Source of the DNA: Bifidobacterium asteroides
Lineage (GTDB): Bacteria > Actinomycetota > Actinomycetes > Actinomycetales > Bifidobacteriaceae
DNA: 64,000 nucleotides
NCBI RefSeq assembly: GCF_003202755.1
Contig: NZ_QGLK01000005.1
Location: forward strand, 124,001 to 188,000
Reading direction: 5' to 3'
Shown here: piece by piece, positions 9,173-17,188 of the stretch
How positions within the stretch are numbered: the stretch's first letter is position 1
Layout of the letters: each line of letters opens with the position of its first letter
Made by a program: the position numbers and the translations under genes
Notes under the pieces: model-generated
Database searches by the model: none
What the model was told of the DNA's origin: nothing
What the model saw: only the letters and a program-made list of their open reading frames with translations

Positions 9173-9731
9173 GTTTTCGACCTCCCAAATCTGCAGCCGC
9201 CTTCACTCGGTACTACCGCCTATTCTGTCATGAAACCCAGAGATAGGATTGATTGCGTGCCGAATTAACTGATAAAGGACACATGAAAGGCTCGCAGACA
9301 TTGAGCAGTGCTTGGGAGCCGACTGAATCAGGAGCATCTGCAGACCTGATTGCGAATACGCCCCGGAGCTCATTGCAGGCCATGAAGCATTTCAGACACA
9401 TTGCGCCGCCTTCGTATAGATAGCAAACATCTCATAATCGTTTGGCCCGGAGTGGATTTTTTCGTACATCGGGTGCACATATAAAGGCTGACCCGACAGC
9501 AGTCTACAACTCTCTGTCAGTGTGGACAGAGCAACCTGACCGAACTTGATTACGACAATGAACAAATTGTTTCAGATGAATCCTTATCCGCCCGTCAGTC
9601 CTTGAACTTGGGCGCCCGGGTACGTAAATCCGCAACCGCAGGAAGGACCGTCCCATGGACATCGGTGCGGATCGTCCCCGAGCAAAGCGGCGCACCCCCA
9701 CACCTCACCCCTATGGTCAGGCCGGATATGA
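9173..9731. other. Intergenic region upstream of the FHA gene
   Basis: About 560 bp without a convincing gene. Short open frames here have no coding character. It should hold the promoter of the FHA operon (leftward); I did not find a consensus -35/-10 pair I would trust. The right end carries the rplL terminator. Confidence 0.5.
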
Positions 9732-9770
9732 GGAAAGCCCCGCGCTGTCGATGACAGCACAGGGCTTTCC
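9732..9770 (-). terminator. Terminator downstream of rplL
   Basis: A nested perfect inverted repeat: GGAAAGCCC (9732-9740) pairs with GGGCTTTCC (9762-9770), enclosing GCTGTC-gat-GACAGC (9744-9758). It lies 31 bp past the rplL stop on the same strand. There is no long T-tract, as is common in high-GC actinobacteria. Confidence 0.7.
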
Positions 9771-9800
9771 AGCATGCAAGAGCTCAGAAAGAGCCAATGA

Positions 9801-10181
9801 CTACTTGAGCTCGACGGTGGCGCCAGCTTCTTCCAGCTGGGCCTTGGCCTTGTCTGCGTCTTCCTTCTTGGCACCTTCCAGGACGGCCTTGGGGGCACCG
9901 TCAACCAGAGCCTTGGCATCGGCCAGGCCCAGGTTGGTGATAGCCTTGACGGCCTTGATGACCTGGATCTTCTTGTCACCGATGGCGGAGAGGACGACGT
10001 CAAACTCGGTCTTCTCCTCCTCAGCAGGAGCAGCGGCGCCGGGGGCGGCAGCGGCCACGGCCACAGGGGCGGAGGCCTCGACATCGAACTCGTCCTCGAA
10101 CTTCTTGACGAAGTCGGACAGCTCGACCAGAGTCATTTCCTTGAACGCGTCGATGAGCTCGTCAGCAGAGAGCTTGGCCAT
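9801..10181 (-). CDS. rplL: 50S ribosomal protein L7/L12
   Basis: The 126-residue acidic stalk protein of the large subunit, which recruits translation GTPases. The N-terminal dimerisation helix ([20 protein letters not shown]), the Ala/Gly-rich hinge ([16 protein letters not shown]) and the C-terminal domain with [37 protein letters not shown] and [10 protein letters not shown] are all intact and standard in length. It follows rplJ by 103 bp on the same strand and ends at a nested hairpin terminator. Confidence 0.98.
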   Translation of the reverse strand: MAKLSADELIDAFKEMTLVELSDFVKKFEDEFDVEASAPVAVAAAAPGAAAPAEEEKTEFDVVLSAIGDKKIQVIKAVKAITNLGLADAKALVDGAPKAVLEGAKKEDADKAKAQLEEAGATVELK

Positions 10182-10284
10182 AATGGCTTCCTTTCATTTG
10201 TGGCGACCGGCATTGACTGGTAAGCCGATCACCGAACATCTTTTCTTGTATTCGCCGTATGAATCCGGGCCGATGGGCGTGGAC

Positions 10285-10806
10285 TCAGGCGGCCTTTTCC
10301 TGCTTCTCGCGCAGGGCGTCGAACGTGCGCACGGCCTTGGTAGGCACAGCGACGAACAGGTTGGCGGCCTTGGACATGGTGCCCTTGAGCGCGCCGGCCA
10401 TCCGGGAGAGCAGAACATCGCGGGATTCCAGATCCGCGATCTTCTTCACGGCATCCGCGTCAGCAACAGCTCCATCAATAAAGCCGCCCTTGACGATCAG
10501 TGCCGGGTTGTCCTTGGCGAAATCGCGCAGCGTCTTGGCGGCATTGACGTAATCACCCTTGACGAAGGTGATGGCGCAGGGGCCGGCAAGCATCTCATCG
10601 AGACCCCCGATTCCAGCCTCTTTGGCCGCAATCCGGGCTAGCGTGTTCTTCGCCACGTTGTAGGAAGTATCGCGGCCTAGCTTGTTTCGCAGATCGGCGA
10701 CCTGCGGAACACTGAGCCCACGGTACTCGGTGAGGATGATAGCATCGGCGTCACGGAACTTGTCCGTCAGCCTGGCGACAGCCTCTTCCTTTTCGGGCCT
10801 TTTCAT
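10285..10806 (-). CDS. rplJ: 50S ribosomal protein L10
   Basis: A 173-residue protein that anchors L7/L12 dimers to the large subunit at the base of the stalk. Recognisable segments are the N-terminal MKRPEKEEAVARLTDKF, the strand AIILTEYRGLSVPQVADLR, AKNTLARIAAKEAG, the middle block AITFVKGDYVNAAKTL and the C-terminal helix that binds L12. The open frame extends upstream to 10926 through leader sequence with no L10 similarity. The ATG at 10806 has a GGAAGGAA box and is the correct start. Expression is probably controlled by the leader described separately. Confidence 0.97.
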   Translation of the reverse strand: MKRPEKEEAVARLTDKFRDADAIILTEYRGLSVPQVADLRNKLGRDTSYNVAKNTLARIAAKEAGIGGLDEMLAGPCAITFVKGDYVNAAKTLRDFAKDNPALIVKGGFIDGAVADADAVKKIADLESRDVLLSRMAGALKGTMSKAANLFVAVPTKAVRTFDALREKQEKAA

Positions 10807-10994
10807 GGCGTTCCTTCCTAGACAGACCTCTGGAGGGAGCCGGACGACTGAGCATGACAGGCAAAAAGAAAGCCCTGCCGACAGGCAGAGCAAAAAACAG
10901 GTCACGAAGACCAATTTGAAACTCAACCTGTGCTGGCTCGATCAACCGAACTTAGGAGACCCAAGGGTCCCGACCAACGGTCTTTGGTATGCAA
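10807..10994 (-). promoter_or_regulatory. rplJ leader with intrinsic attenuator (L10 leader type)
   Basis: The 5' UTR between the predicted transcription start (near 10994) and the L10 ATG is about 190 nt. In the transcript sense it contains a strong hairpin, GCTCTGCC-tgtc-GGCAGGGC (10891-10872), followed directly by a T-rich run (10871-10863), the signature of an intrinsic attenuator. L10, or L10-L12, binding to its own leader is the known mode of autoregulation for this operon. The kink-turn of the Rfam L10 leader was not verified by folding. Confidence 0.7.
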
Positions 10995-11000
10995 ACGGCA

Positions 11001-11029
11001 ATAATACACAGGTCGGCCGCAGCCGTCAA
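11001..11029 (-). promoter_or_regulatory. Promoter of rplJ-rplL
   Basis: On the minus strand, TTGACG (11029-11024) is followed by a 17-bp spacer and TATTAT (11006-11001), a near-consensus housekeeping promoter. It points at rplJ and defines the attenuator-containing leader. Confidence 0.8.
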
Positions 11030-11185
11030 GTCCATATACACGACAAGCTCGGCTTCTACCATTTTTGCGGGCCGCATAACGGGCGCAGATTCACGGCACC
11101 CGAACCTTAACGGGTACAGCCCACCAGAACGCGGGCCTATAGGCACCACCATGCCACTCGGCCAAGCGCTCCTGTTGATCTGCAC

Positions 11186-11938
11186 TCAGAGCTCGCGTAC
11201 GATGCCCAGCACCAATTTGGCAGCTGTGTCGGCATATTTGGATATGTCAAACTCCCGGAAAACCTCGTAGTCGGTGTCGGCGTTGTCGCTCAGAGCGCGG
11301 ATGACCAGAGCCGGAACCTTGTTGCGGGCCGCCACGTGACAGACGGCCGCACCCTCCATCTCGACCGCATCGGCCCCAGTCTGCTCCTTGACCTGTGCGA
11401 TCTTCTCCGGGCTGTCCACAAAGTAGTTGCCGGTTGCAATGGTGCCGACGATGTGCTTGATCCCCATGGCATCCAAGGCCCGATCAGCCAGATCCAACAG
11501 GTGAGGGTCCGAGTGGAACTCCTCCGTGCCGGGGGCCGATTGGGCCACCAATCGCATGTCGGTATCCAGATAGCGCAGGGTACCCCCAAGGACTACGTCA
11601 TTGATGTGCAGGTCCTTGTTCAGGTTGCCGGCAATGCCGGAGAAGATGACAACCTTGGGATGGAGGGCATCGATCAGATATTGCGTGGTGGCGGCAATAT
11701 TGACAGTGCCCATGCCACCCACGGTGGCAGCCAACCGAACAGGGCCGTGCGACCCATCAAGGGTGCCGCATATAACCTTCAGACCGGCATCACCGGCATG
11801 GGGATCCTGATCGACCTGCTCCAGGCCTCGGCCAATCAGGGCCACCTCCTCATCCATGGCTCCTATGACGGCAACCGGCCGTCGATCTTCGCCCTCCAGG
11901 GAACCATCCGTTTCGCTCATGCCTGACTCCTTATCCAT
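11186..11938 (-). CDS. mtnN: 5'-methylthioadenosine/S-adenosylhomocysteine nucleosidase
   Basis: A 250-residue enzyme that removes adenine from MTA and SAH, feeding methionine salvage and the activated methyl cycle. Visible family features are the N-terminal VAVIGAMDEEVALI (with the catalytic-loop Glu), the motif ATVGGMGTVNIAATTQYLID, KVVIFSGIAGNL, the substrate-binding GNYFVDSPEKIAQVKEQTGA, the purine/ribose-binding ADAVEMEGAAVCHVAA and the catalytic Asp region ALSDNADTDYE. The first ~20 residues are a non-conserved lead; an ATG at residue 7 is an alternative start. The gene precedes the rplJ promoter and follows the DAHP synthases on the same strand. Confidence 0.93.
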   Translation of the reverse strand: MDKESGMSETDGSLEGEDRRPVAVIGAMDEEVALIGRGLEQVDQDPHAGDAGLKVICGTLDGSHGPVRLAATVGGMGTVNIAATTQYLIDALHPKVVIFSGIAGNLNKDLHINDVVLGGTLRYLDTDMRLVAQSAPGTEEFHSDPHLLDLADRALDAMGIKHIVGTIATGNYFVDSPEKIAQVKEQTGADAVEMEGAAVCHVAARNKVPALVIRALSDNADTDYEVFREFDISKYADTAAKLVLGIVREL

Positions 11939-11985
11939 GATTTCACCCGCGACCGCGGCCCGACCAGCCTACTGCAGGCTGTATG

Positions 11986-13206
11986 TCAACGAGCCGTGCT
12001 GCGACGACGATCCACTGCCCCCGCCAACTCCTCCAGCAGATCTTGAGTATCAGGCCAAGAGATGCAGCGGTCAGTGATCGAGCACCCGTAGACCAGTTGG
12101 TCCAGCGGGGCCGGCTTCTGATTGCCTCCACGTATGAAACTCTCCATCATCAGCCCGGTAAAGCCCTCCTCGCCGTCGCCTATCCGCTGGGCCAACTCAT
12201 GGACAACCTGGATCTGGCGCCGCTCATCCTTGCCAGAATTGCCATGGGAGGCATCGATGAGCAGCCCGTGGGCAGCCGCGCTATCCTTGGGCATGCGCTG
12301 GCGCAGCACGGCAAGGGCCGCCTGCACCGAGTCCTGATCGTAGTTGGGGCCGGACTTGGAGCCGCGAAGGACCAGATGGCAGTCGGGGTTGCCCATGGTC
12401 GCGACGGCTGCGGCCTGACCCTCGTGATCTATCCCGAAGAAGGTATGACGCTGAGAGGCCGCAAAGCAGGAGTCGATGGCCACGTCCACGCTGCCGTCCG
12501 TAGCGTTCTTAAAGCCGATGGGCATCGACATGCCACTGGCCAGCTCCCTGTGAACCTGGCTCTCCGTGTTCCGAGCACCGATGGCCCCCCAGCTGACCGC
12601 GTCAGAAATGTACTGGGGCGATGTGGGCTCAAGAAATTCCGTGGCCGCCGGCAGCCCGGTCTCCAGCACACCCAGCAGGATACGCCGTGCCAGGACCAAG
12701 CCTTTCTGAATGTTGTGGCTGCCATCCAGATCGGGGTCGTTGATCAGCCCCTTCCAGCCGACCGTAGTCCGGGGCTTCTCGAAGTAGACCCGCATGACAA
12801 TCAGCAGCCGATCCTTCAACCGCTCATTGACTGCCGACAGACGACGAGCATAGTCCAGCGCGGCATCGGGGTCGTGGATGGAACAAGGACCCACAATGAC
12901 CAGCAACCGGTCGTCCCGACCATGCAGACAGTCCACAATCTCCTGCCGGGAGCGGATGACCAGGTCCTTGGCCGGTCCATCCAAGGGGTATCGGGTCAGC
13001 ATCTGCGCGGGCGAAGGCAGGCGGTCAAGCTCAAAGACTCGCCTGTTGACGATCCGACCTATACCTACCTCGTCCTCCCACCTGGGTAGGTTCCCCGACT
13101 GCAATGGGTTGACGCCGGCCGCCAGCGCCTTGTGCACCAGTTCAACTTCGTAGGCCTTGCTGGGTCGGGGCAGAGGCTCCTGTGGCTCATCCTTCATCCC
13201 ACTCAT
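11986..13206 (-). CDS. aroG: 3-deoxy-7-phosphoheptulonate (DAHP) synthase, second copy
   Basis: A 406-residue class I DAHP synthase that condenses PEP and erythrose-4-phosphate in the first step of the shikimate pathway. It contains the AroG-type signatures VIVGPCSIHDPDAALDYARR, IVMRVYFEKPRTTVGWKG, the conserved Lys/Arg block GAIGARNTESQVHRELASG, GNPDCHLVLRG and IDASHGNSGKD. Its ATG overlaps the stop of the neighbouring paralogue (13203-13206), so the two are translated as a pair. Two stretches are nucleotide-identical to the paralogue (see the repeat entries), which points to recent gene conversion. The paralogues may differ in feedback inhibition, but this cannot be read from sequence. Confidence 0.95.
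   Translation of the reverse strand: MSGMKDEPQEPLPRPSKAYEVELVHKALAAGVNPLQSGNLPRWEDEVGIGRIVNRRVFELDRLPSPAQMLTRYPLDGPAKDLVIRSRQEIVDCLHGRDDRLLVIVGPCSIHDPDAALDYARRLSAVNERLKDRLLIVMRVYFEKPRTTVGWKGLINDPDLDGSHNIQKGLVLARRILLGVLETGLPAATEFLEPTSPQYISDAVSWGAIGARNTESQVHRELASGMSMPIGFKNATDGSVDVAIDSCFAASQRHTFFGIDHEGQAAAVATMGNPDCHLVLRGSKSGPNYDQDSVQAALAVLRQRMPKDSAAAHGLLIDASHGNSGKDERRQIQVVHELAQRIGDGEEGFTGLMMESFIRGGNQKPAPLDQLVYGCSITDRCISWPDTQDLLEELAGAVDRRRSTAR
12731..12846. repeat. 116-bp perfect direct repeat, copy A (within second DAHP synthase)
   Basis: Identical base for base to 13948-14063 in the tandem paralogue, including third codon positions. It encodes the PEP/E4P-binding block. The flanks diverge at once, so this is a discrete conversion tract. 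Confidence 0.9.
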
Positions 13207-14348
13207 GCCTTCATCCTTTCCCGACGGGCTTGCACGGCATCGGCCAGGATCTGCAACAGTTCCTCGGTCCTGTCCCAGGCAATGCAGGCATCGGTGACGG
13301 ACCGGCCGAAGACCAGCTGATTTAGCGGAGCCGGTTTCTGGTGACCGCCCTCAAGAAAACTCTCCATCATGATGCCCGACAAGCCCTGCTCACCCTTGGC
13401 GAGACGGTCTGCCAGCTCCTCGACCACCAGGGCCTCACGCACGGGGTCCTTACCGCAGTTGCCATGAGCTGCGTCCACAATCAGACCGCGGCAGGCACCA
13501 GGGCCCAGCGGTGCTTGATGCATGACCTCCAGGGCGGACTGGACGGATTCCGCATCGTAATTGGGGCCATGACTGGAACCACGAAGAATTATGTGGCAGT
13601 CGGGGTTGCCTCTGGTCTCGGCAGCGATGACATGGCCGTCCAGGTTGATGGACAGGAAGTGATGTTCGGATGCCGCAGCCAGACAGGAATCGACCGCAGC
13701 CTCTACACTGCCCTCGGTCGAGTTCTTGAAGCCCATGGGCATGGACATGCCGCTGGCCAGCTCCCTGTGAACCTGGCTCTCCGTGTTCCGAGCACCGATG
13801 GCCCCCCAGCTGACCGCGTCGGAAAGATACTGCGGGGTGATGGGGTCCAGCCACTCTGTGGCCGCCGGAATCCCCTGACCCAGAACCTGCCAGAGCACCT
13901 GGCGGGCCAGGCGAATCCCCTTGCGGATGTTGAATGTTCCATCCAGGTCGGGGTCGTTGATCAGCCCCTTCCAGCCGACCGTAGTCCGGGGCTTCTCGAA
14001 GTAGACCCGCATGACAATCAGCAGCCGATCCTTCAACCGCTCATTGACTGCCGACAGACGACGGGCGTACTCCAGAGCAGCTTCCGGGTCGTGGATGGAG
14101 CAGGGACCGGTGATGACCAGCAGCCGGTCGTCCCGACCATGCAGAACGTCCCGGATGGCCTGGCGGGAATCCCGGACCAGCTCCATACGCTTCGAATCCA
14201 GGGGCCGCGAGCGCAGAAAGACCCTGGGGGCCGGGATTGGATCCAACTGACGAATGTTGACATCCACTGTTTCGGGAAAGACGGCCGTATCGGCAAAATA
14301 CTGCCGCTCCTCTTCAGGGATGATATCCGGTTCCTTGACGAATGCCAC
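13203..14348 (-). CDS. aroG: 3-deoxy-7-phosphoheptulonate (DAHP) synthase, first copy
   Basis: A 381-residue class I DAHP synthase, first gene of a tandem pair. Diagnostic blocks are VITGPCSIHDPEAALEYARR, IVMRVYFEKPRTTVGWKG, GAIGARNTESQVHRELASG, GNPDCHIILRGSSHGPNYD and the C-terminal VDAAHGNCGKDPV with SIMMESFLEGGHQKP-like text. The N-terminal ~45 residues (DIIPEEERQYFADTAVFPET) differ from the second copy; in this enzyme class the N-terminus takes part in allosteric control, so the copies may answer to different aromatic end products (inference). It ends in an ATGA overlap with the second copy. Confidence 0.95.
   Translation of the reverse strand: MAFVKEPDIIPEEERQYFADTAVFPETVDVNIRQLDPIPAPRVFLRSRPLDSKRMELVRDSRQAIRDVLHGRDDRLLVITGPCSIHDPEAALEYARRLSAVNERLKDRLLIVMRVYFEKPRTTVGWKGLINDPDLDGTFNIRKGIRLARQVLWQVLGQGIPAATEWLDPITPQYLSDAVSWGAIGARNTESQVHRELASGMSMPMGFKNSTEGSVEAAVDSCLAAASEHHFLSINLDGHVIAAETRGNPDCHIILRGSSHGPNYDAESVQSALEVMHQAPLGPGACRGLIVDAAHGNCGKDPVREALVVEELADRLAKGEQGLSGIMMESFLEGGHQKPAPLNQLVFGRSVTDACIAWDRTEELLQILADAVQARRERMKA
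13948..14063. repeat. 116-bp perfect direct repeat, copy B (within first DAHP synthase)
   Basis: Partner of 12731-12846. A second shared tract of 68 bp pairs 13753-13820 with 12536-12603. Spacing between copies (1217 bp) equals the gene period, so unequal crossing over here could delete or fuse the pair. Confidence 0.9.
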
Positions 14349-14504
14349 GGTCGCTCTCCTCTCTGTCGTACTGCGACGATCCTGCCCGAATTCCTCATGA
14401 CCGCCCGCATCCGGGCCAATGTGGACAGTCCGTTCCCGCTATGCATATAGACCACGGGAACGAACAGTTTGATGGATAGAAGTGGATGAATTTAGTGCTG
14501 CTGC

Positions 14505-15869
14505 TCAGGCCAAGGCACCCATGGGATCCCAGGCGGGCAGCATGATGGCCTCCTGATCAAAAGCCTGACGATACTCGTCAGATAGCATGGACTTGGGCAC
14601 AGCCACCTCGTAGACATACTCGCTGAACCAGTCGTCGCTCATGGTGAAGTAACCCTTGTTGGCAATGTCAGCGCCCCAGGAGTTCTCCACCCGCCAGCGG
14701 TTGGTGGTCCGGCCGTCATCGGCCACGTCCACGCCCACGAATGCCATGGCGTGGTTCTGGGCCGAGTCGCCGAAGCGCACCCGCTGCTCCTTGTCCATGT
14801 CGAAGTCCACACCGTAGACCCAGCCATACTCGAACAGGTCTGTGGCCCACTGACCGGCCTTGCGGTCCATCATGGGGTGGCAGTCGGCACCGAACCAGAC
14901 TGGCAGGCCCTGCTCGCTCATCAGACGACGGGCGCAGTCCTTCATGACCTCCACAGGAACGTTCAGATACTCGGTGGGATCGCCGCCAGCCACGTTGCCT
15001 AGGTGCTCGATGCCGATCTTGCGGCCCTTGGGATGCTCTGGGCGCGGATCGTCGACCAGGCAGACATAGTCCTCAAGTCCTGCATTCACGTAGCGCTTCC
15101 AGAACTCCTGCGGGGTAATCCGGCCATCCCGGTGGAAGACGCCGTCCTTGTCGGTCCACTCCCAGTCGAAGCTGGTGGGCGGGGTACCCAAATGAATGGT
15201 CAGGATACGGTGGCCAGCCTCCAGGGTTCTATCGATGATCTCGTCAATCCCGTCTGGATTGGCCACCATGTGAGCCGTGGCCTGGTGGAGCAGGCGACGC
15301 AGCTGATCGTTCATCTGGCTGGTGTTCTGGGAGGAGGCAGTCTCGGGATAGAACTGCTTGGGCACTGCGCCGTACTTCTTATAGATGTTCATGGCCATGA
15401 TCCACTGACCGCCATCTCCCATCACATCGCCCATCAAGAAACGCATGAGCTGGGAGTCGATGGGTTCGTGGGCACGCACCAGAGCCGCTACGTCGCGCAG
15501 GAAGTAGTTGACGCGCTCAAGCTTGTCATAATACATGGCGTAGTTCTGGGACAGCTCGAAGTCGCCCATGGGGTTGGCGGTGCTTTCGCCATCAATGTTC
15601 AGAGCCTTGCGGGCCACGAATCGGGCCACATTTAGCGAGCTGAAGAGCCAGCAACGGCCGGAATGCGCCTGCGAGGTGACCGTACCATTGTCGATGCTGA
15701 CCGAAAATCGGTGTTGGAGCAGGCGGGAGCGATTATAGTTGTGGGCCACTTCGTCAATGCCTACCTGAGTGACGGCGTTCATGGCGACGTGGTTGGCCTC
15801 GCGCTCATCGAAGGCGGTGCGCAGGCCCTCCAAACGGGTCTGATCCAGTGGTGTCAGTGCTGATGTCAT
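14505..15869 (-). CDS. pepC: C1-family aminopeptidase (bleomycin hydrolase type)
   Basis: A 454-residue cytoplasmic cysteine aminopeptidase, standard length for PepC, which removes N-terminal residues from peptides and assembles as a hexamer. The papain-fold triad is visible: Cys73 in AHSGRCWLFSSLN, His in SAQNHAMAFVGVDVADDG and Asn in WRVENSWGADIANKGYF. Other PepC-specific text includes ELSQNYAMYYDKLERVNYFL and GDGGQWIMAMNIYKKYGAVP. The extreme C-terminus (AWDPMGALA) ends close after the fold, as in self-compartmentalised BLH enzymes. It is a single gene; the upstream neighbour at 13203-14348 is in the same orientation but 157 bp away. Confidence 0.95.
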   Translation of the reverse strand: MTSALTPLDQTRLEGLRTAFDEREANHVAMNAVTQVGIDEVAHNYNRSRLLQHRFSVSIDNGTVTSQAHSGRCWLFSSLNVARFVARKALNIDGESTANPMGDFELSQNYAMYYDKLERVNYFLRDVAALVRAHEPIDSQLMRFLMGDVMGDGGQWIMAMNIYKKYGAVPKQFYPETASSQNTSQMNDQLRRLLHQATAHMVANPDGIDEIIDRTLEAGHRILTIHLGTPPTSFDWEWTDKDGVFHRDGRITPQEFWKRYVNAGLEDYVCLVDDPRPEHPKGRKIGIEHLGNVAGGDPTEYLNVPVEVMKDCARRLMSEQGLPVWFGADCHPMMDRKAGQWATDLFEYGWVYGVDFDMDKEQRVRFGDSAQNHAMAFVGVDVADDGRTTNRWRVENSWGADIANKGYFTMSDDWFSEYVYEVAVPKSMLSDEYRQAFDQEAIMLPAWDPMGALA

Positions 15870-15980
15870 ACGGTCTGTCCTTGTTTCCTTTCATGCGGAT
15901 GTATCTGCATCCCTGCATCCAGCATAGCGGGAATCAGTCATCAAGGGTTCGCCTGGTGGAGGATGTGAACAACTGCACTG

Positions 15981-16997
15981 TCAAGCCAGAGAGAAGCGCT
16001 GGGCTGCATTGACCAAGGCCAGGACCACCAGGACGACCAACCCGAGGGAGATCCAGCCCTTATAGGTTCCGGGGCGTGAGCGATTGGCGCGCAGATAGTC
16101 TGCCAGCTGTCCCCGAATCAACCAGAGGACAATTAGTCCCCCAACCAGGCCCAGAAGGGTCATACCCTGGTTGAGCATCATGCCGGTGCGGGCAGGCACC
16201 GTCTGAGTCAGCCACATCATGGCGTCGGCCAGGACCAGGTTGTTGAAGATATGCAAAGCCATGGACCAGATGATGGAGTATTCCATGGCGATGAAACCCA
16301 GAACCAGGCCCAGCAAGAAGGTGAATAGACTCTGGGTGATGTCCCCGTGCAGGCAGGCGAAGATAAAGGAGGAGGTGACGATGGCAAAGGTTCGCCCGTA
16401 GGGTCTGAGCCTGCCCATGACCACGCCGCGCAGCAAAAACTCCTCGACAACAGGGACCAGGATAGCCGTATCCAAGGGCGACAGGAACCCGTGCTGGCCC
16501 GCAGCAATCTGGGAAGTGGTGGAATGGTAGACCAGCCCCAAGGCCTGGGATCCCTGGTTGACCACCCAGGTGAAGCCCGTCTCGATGCTGCTGGCCAGCA
16601 TAATTAGCAGGATGGCCCCGATAAGCACGGCCGGACCGGGATTGGTATGAGCCTTGTAGCGCACCGGGGTGGAACCGCGGCCAAGCAGGTCCTGGCCACG
16701 GGTGCCGAAGAGGAAGATCAGCATGACCAGATCGCCCAGCAGATCACCTAGTCCCGGCTGACGGGCAATGCCCAGGGCCGCAGCCACCGAGGGCAGATTC
16801 AGAACCCCTGCGAATAGGTTGGCCACCACCAGATACACCAAGGCGTAGAGAGATTGCAGATCCACCCCCCGGCGCACTTGGGCGCTCCACGAGCGTGAGG
16901 GCCCTGGAGATGCGCTCGATCCCCCCTGTTTGCCCGCATCCGCATCGGTCGAATCTGTGGCGGGTGACTCTGATAATGAGTGATTTGGTTGCTGCAT
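15981..16997 (-). CDS. CPBP-family intramembrane glutamic protease (CAAX/Abi type)
   Basis: Starting at the ATG at 16997 the protein has about 338 residues: a Ser/Asp-rich cytoplasmic lead, then eight or so membrane segments. The CPBP motifs are present: EEFLLRGVVMGRLRP (motif 1, the paired glutamates and Arg), FIFACLHGDITQ (motif 2, His) and a later helix with HIFNNLVLADAM (His/Asn). These enzymes cleave membrane substrates and often provide bacteriocin immunity, but the substrate here is unknown. The longer frame to 17144 includes sequence that overlaps the terminator of the adjacent gene, so I reject that start. Confidence 0.85.
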   Translation of the reverse strand: MQQPNHSLSESPATDSTDADAGKQGGSSASPGPSRSWSAQVRRGVDLQSLYALVYLVVANLFAGVLNLPSVAAALGIARQPGLGDLLGDLVMLIFLFGTRGQDLLGRGSTPVRYKAHTNPGPAVLIGAILLIMLASSIETGFTWVVNQGSQALGLVYHSTTSQIAAGQHGFLSPLDTAILVPVVEEFLLRGVVMGRLRPYGRTFAIVTSSFIFACLHGDITQSLFTFLLGLVLGFIAMEYSIIWSMALHIFNNLVLADAMMWLTQTVPARTGMMLNQGMTLLGLVGGLIVLWLIRGQLADYLRANRSRPGTYKGWISLGLVVLVVLALVNAAQRFSLA

Positions 16998-17124
16998 GAT
17001 GCTCTCCCAACCCTGTGGACCCCATGGCCTGCGCCCTTCACCACTGACTCTAGGCCAGAGCAAGGGTTCGGATCGAGATTGACGCCCATGCCGGTTTCGG
17101 CATGAGATCGGGCAACTTCCAGAC

Positions 17125-17163
17125 AAGAAAAAGCCGGGTTGCAAATCATGCCTGCAATCCGGC
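17125..17163 (-). terminator. Intrinsic terminator of the DivIVA-like gene
   Basis: In minus-strand sense, an 11-bp stem (17163-17153 with 17143-17133, one G-U pair) is followed by CTTTTTCTT. It lies 25 bp past the stop of the gene ending at 17189. Confidence 0.8.
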
Positions 17164-17188
17164 CCTTACGAACAGTGAAGTTCGTTGA

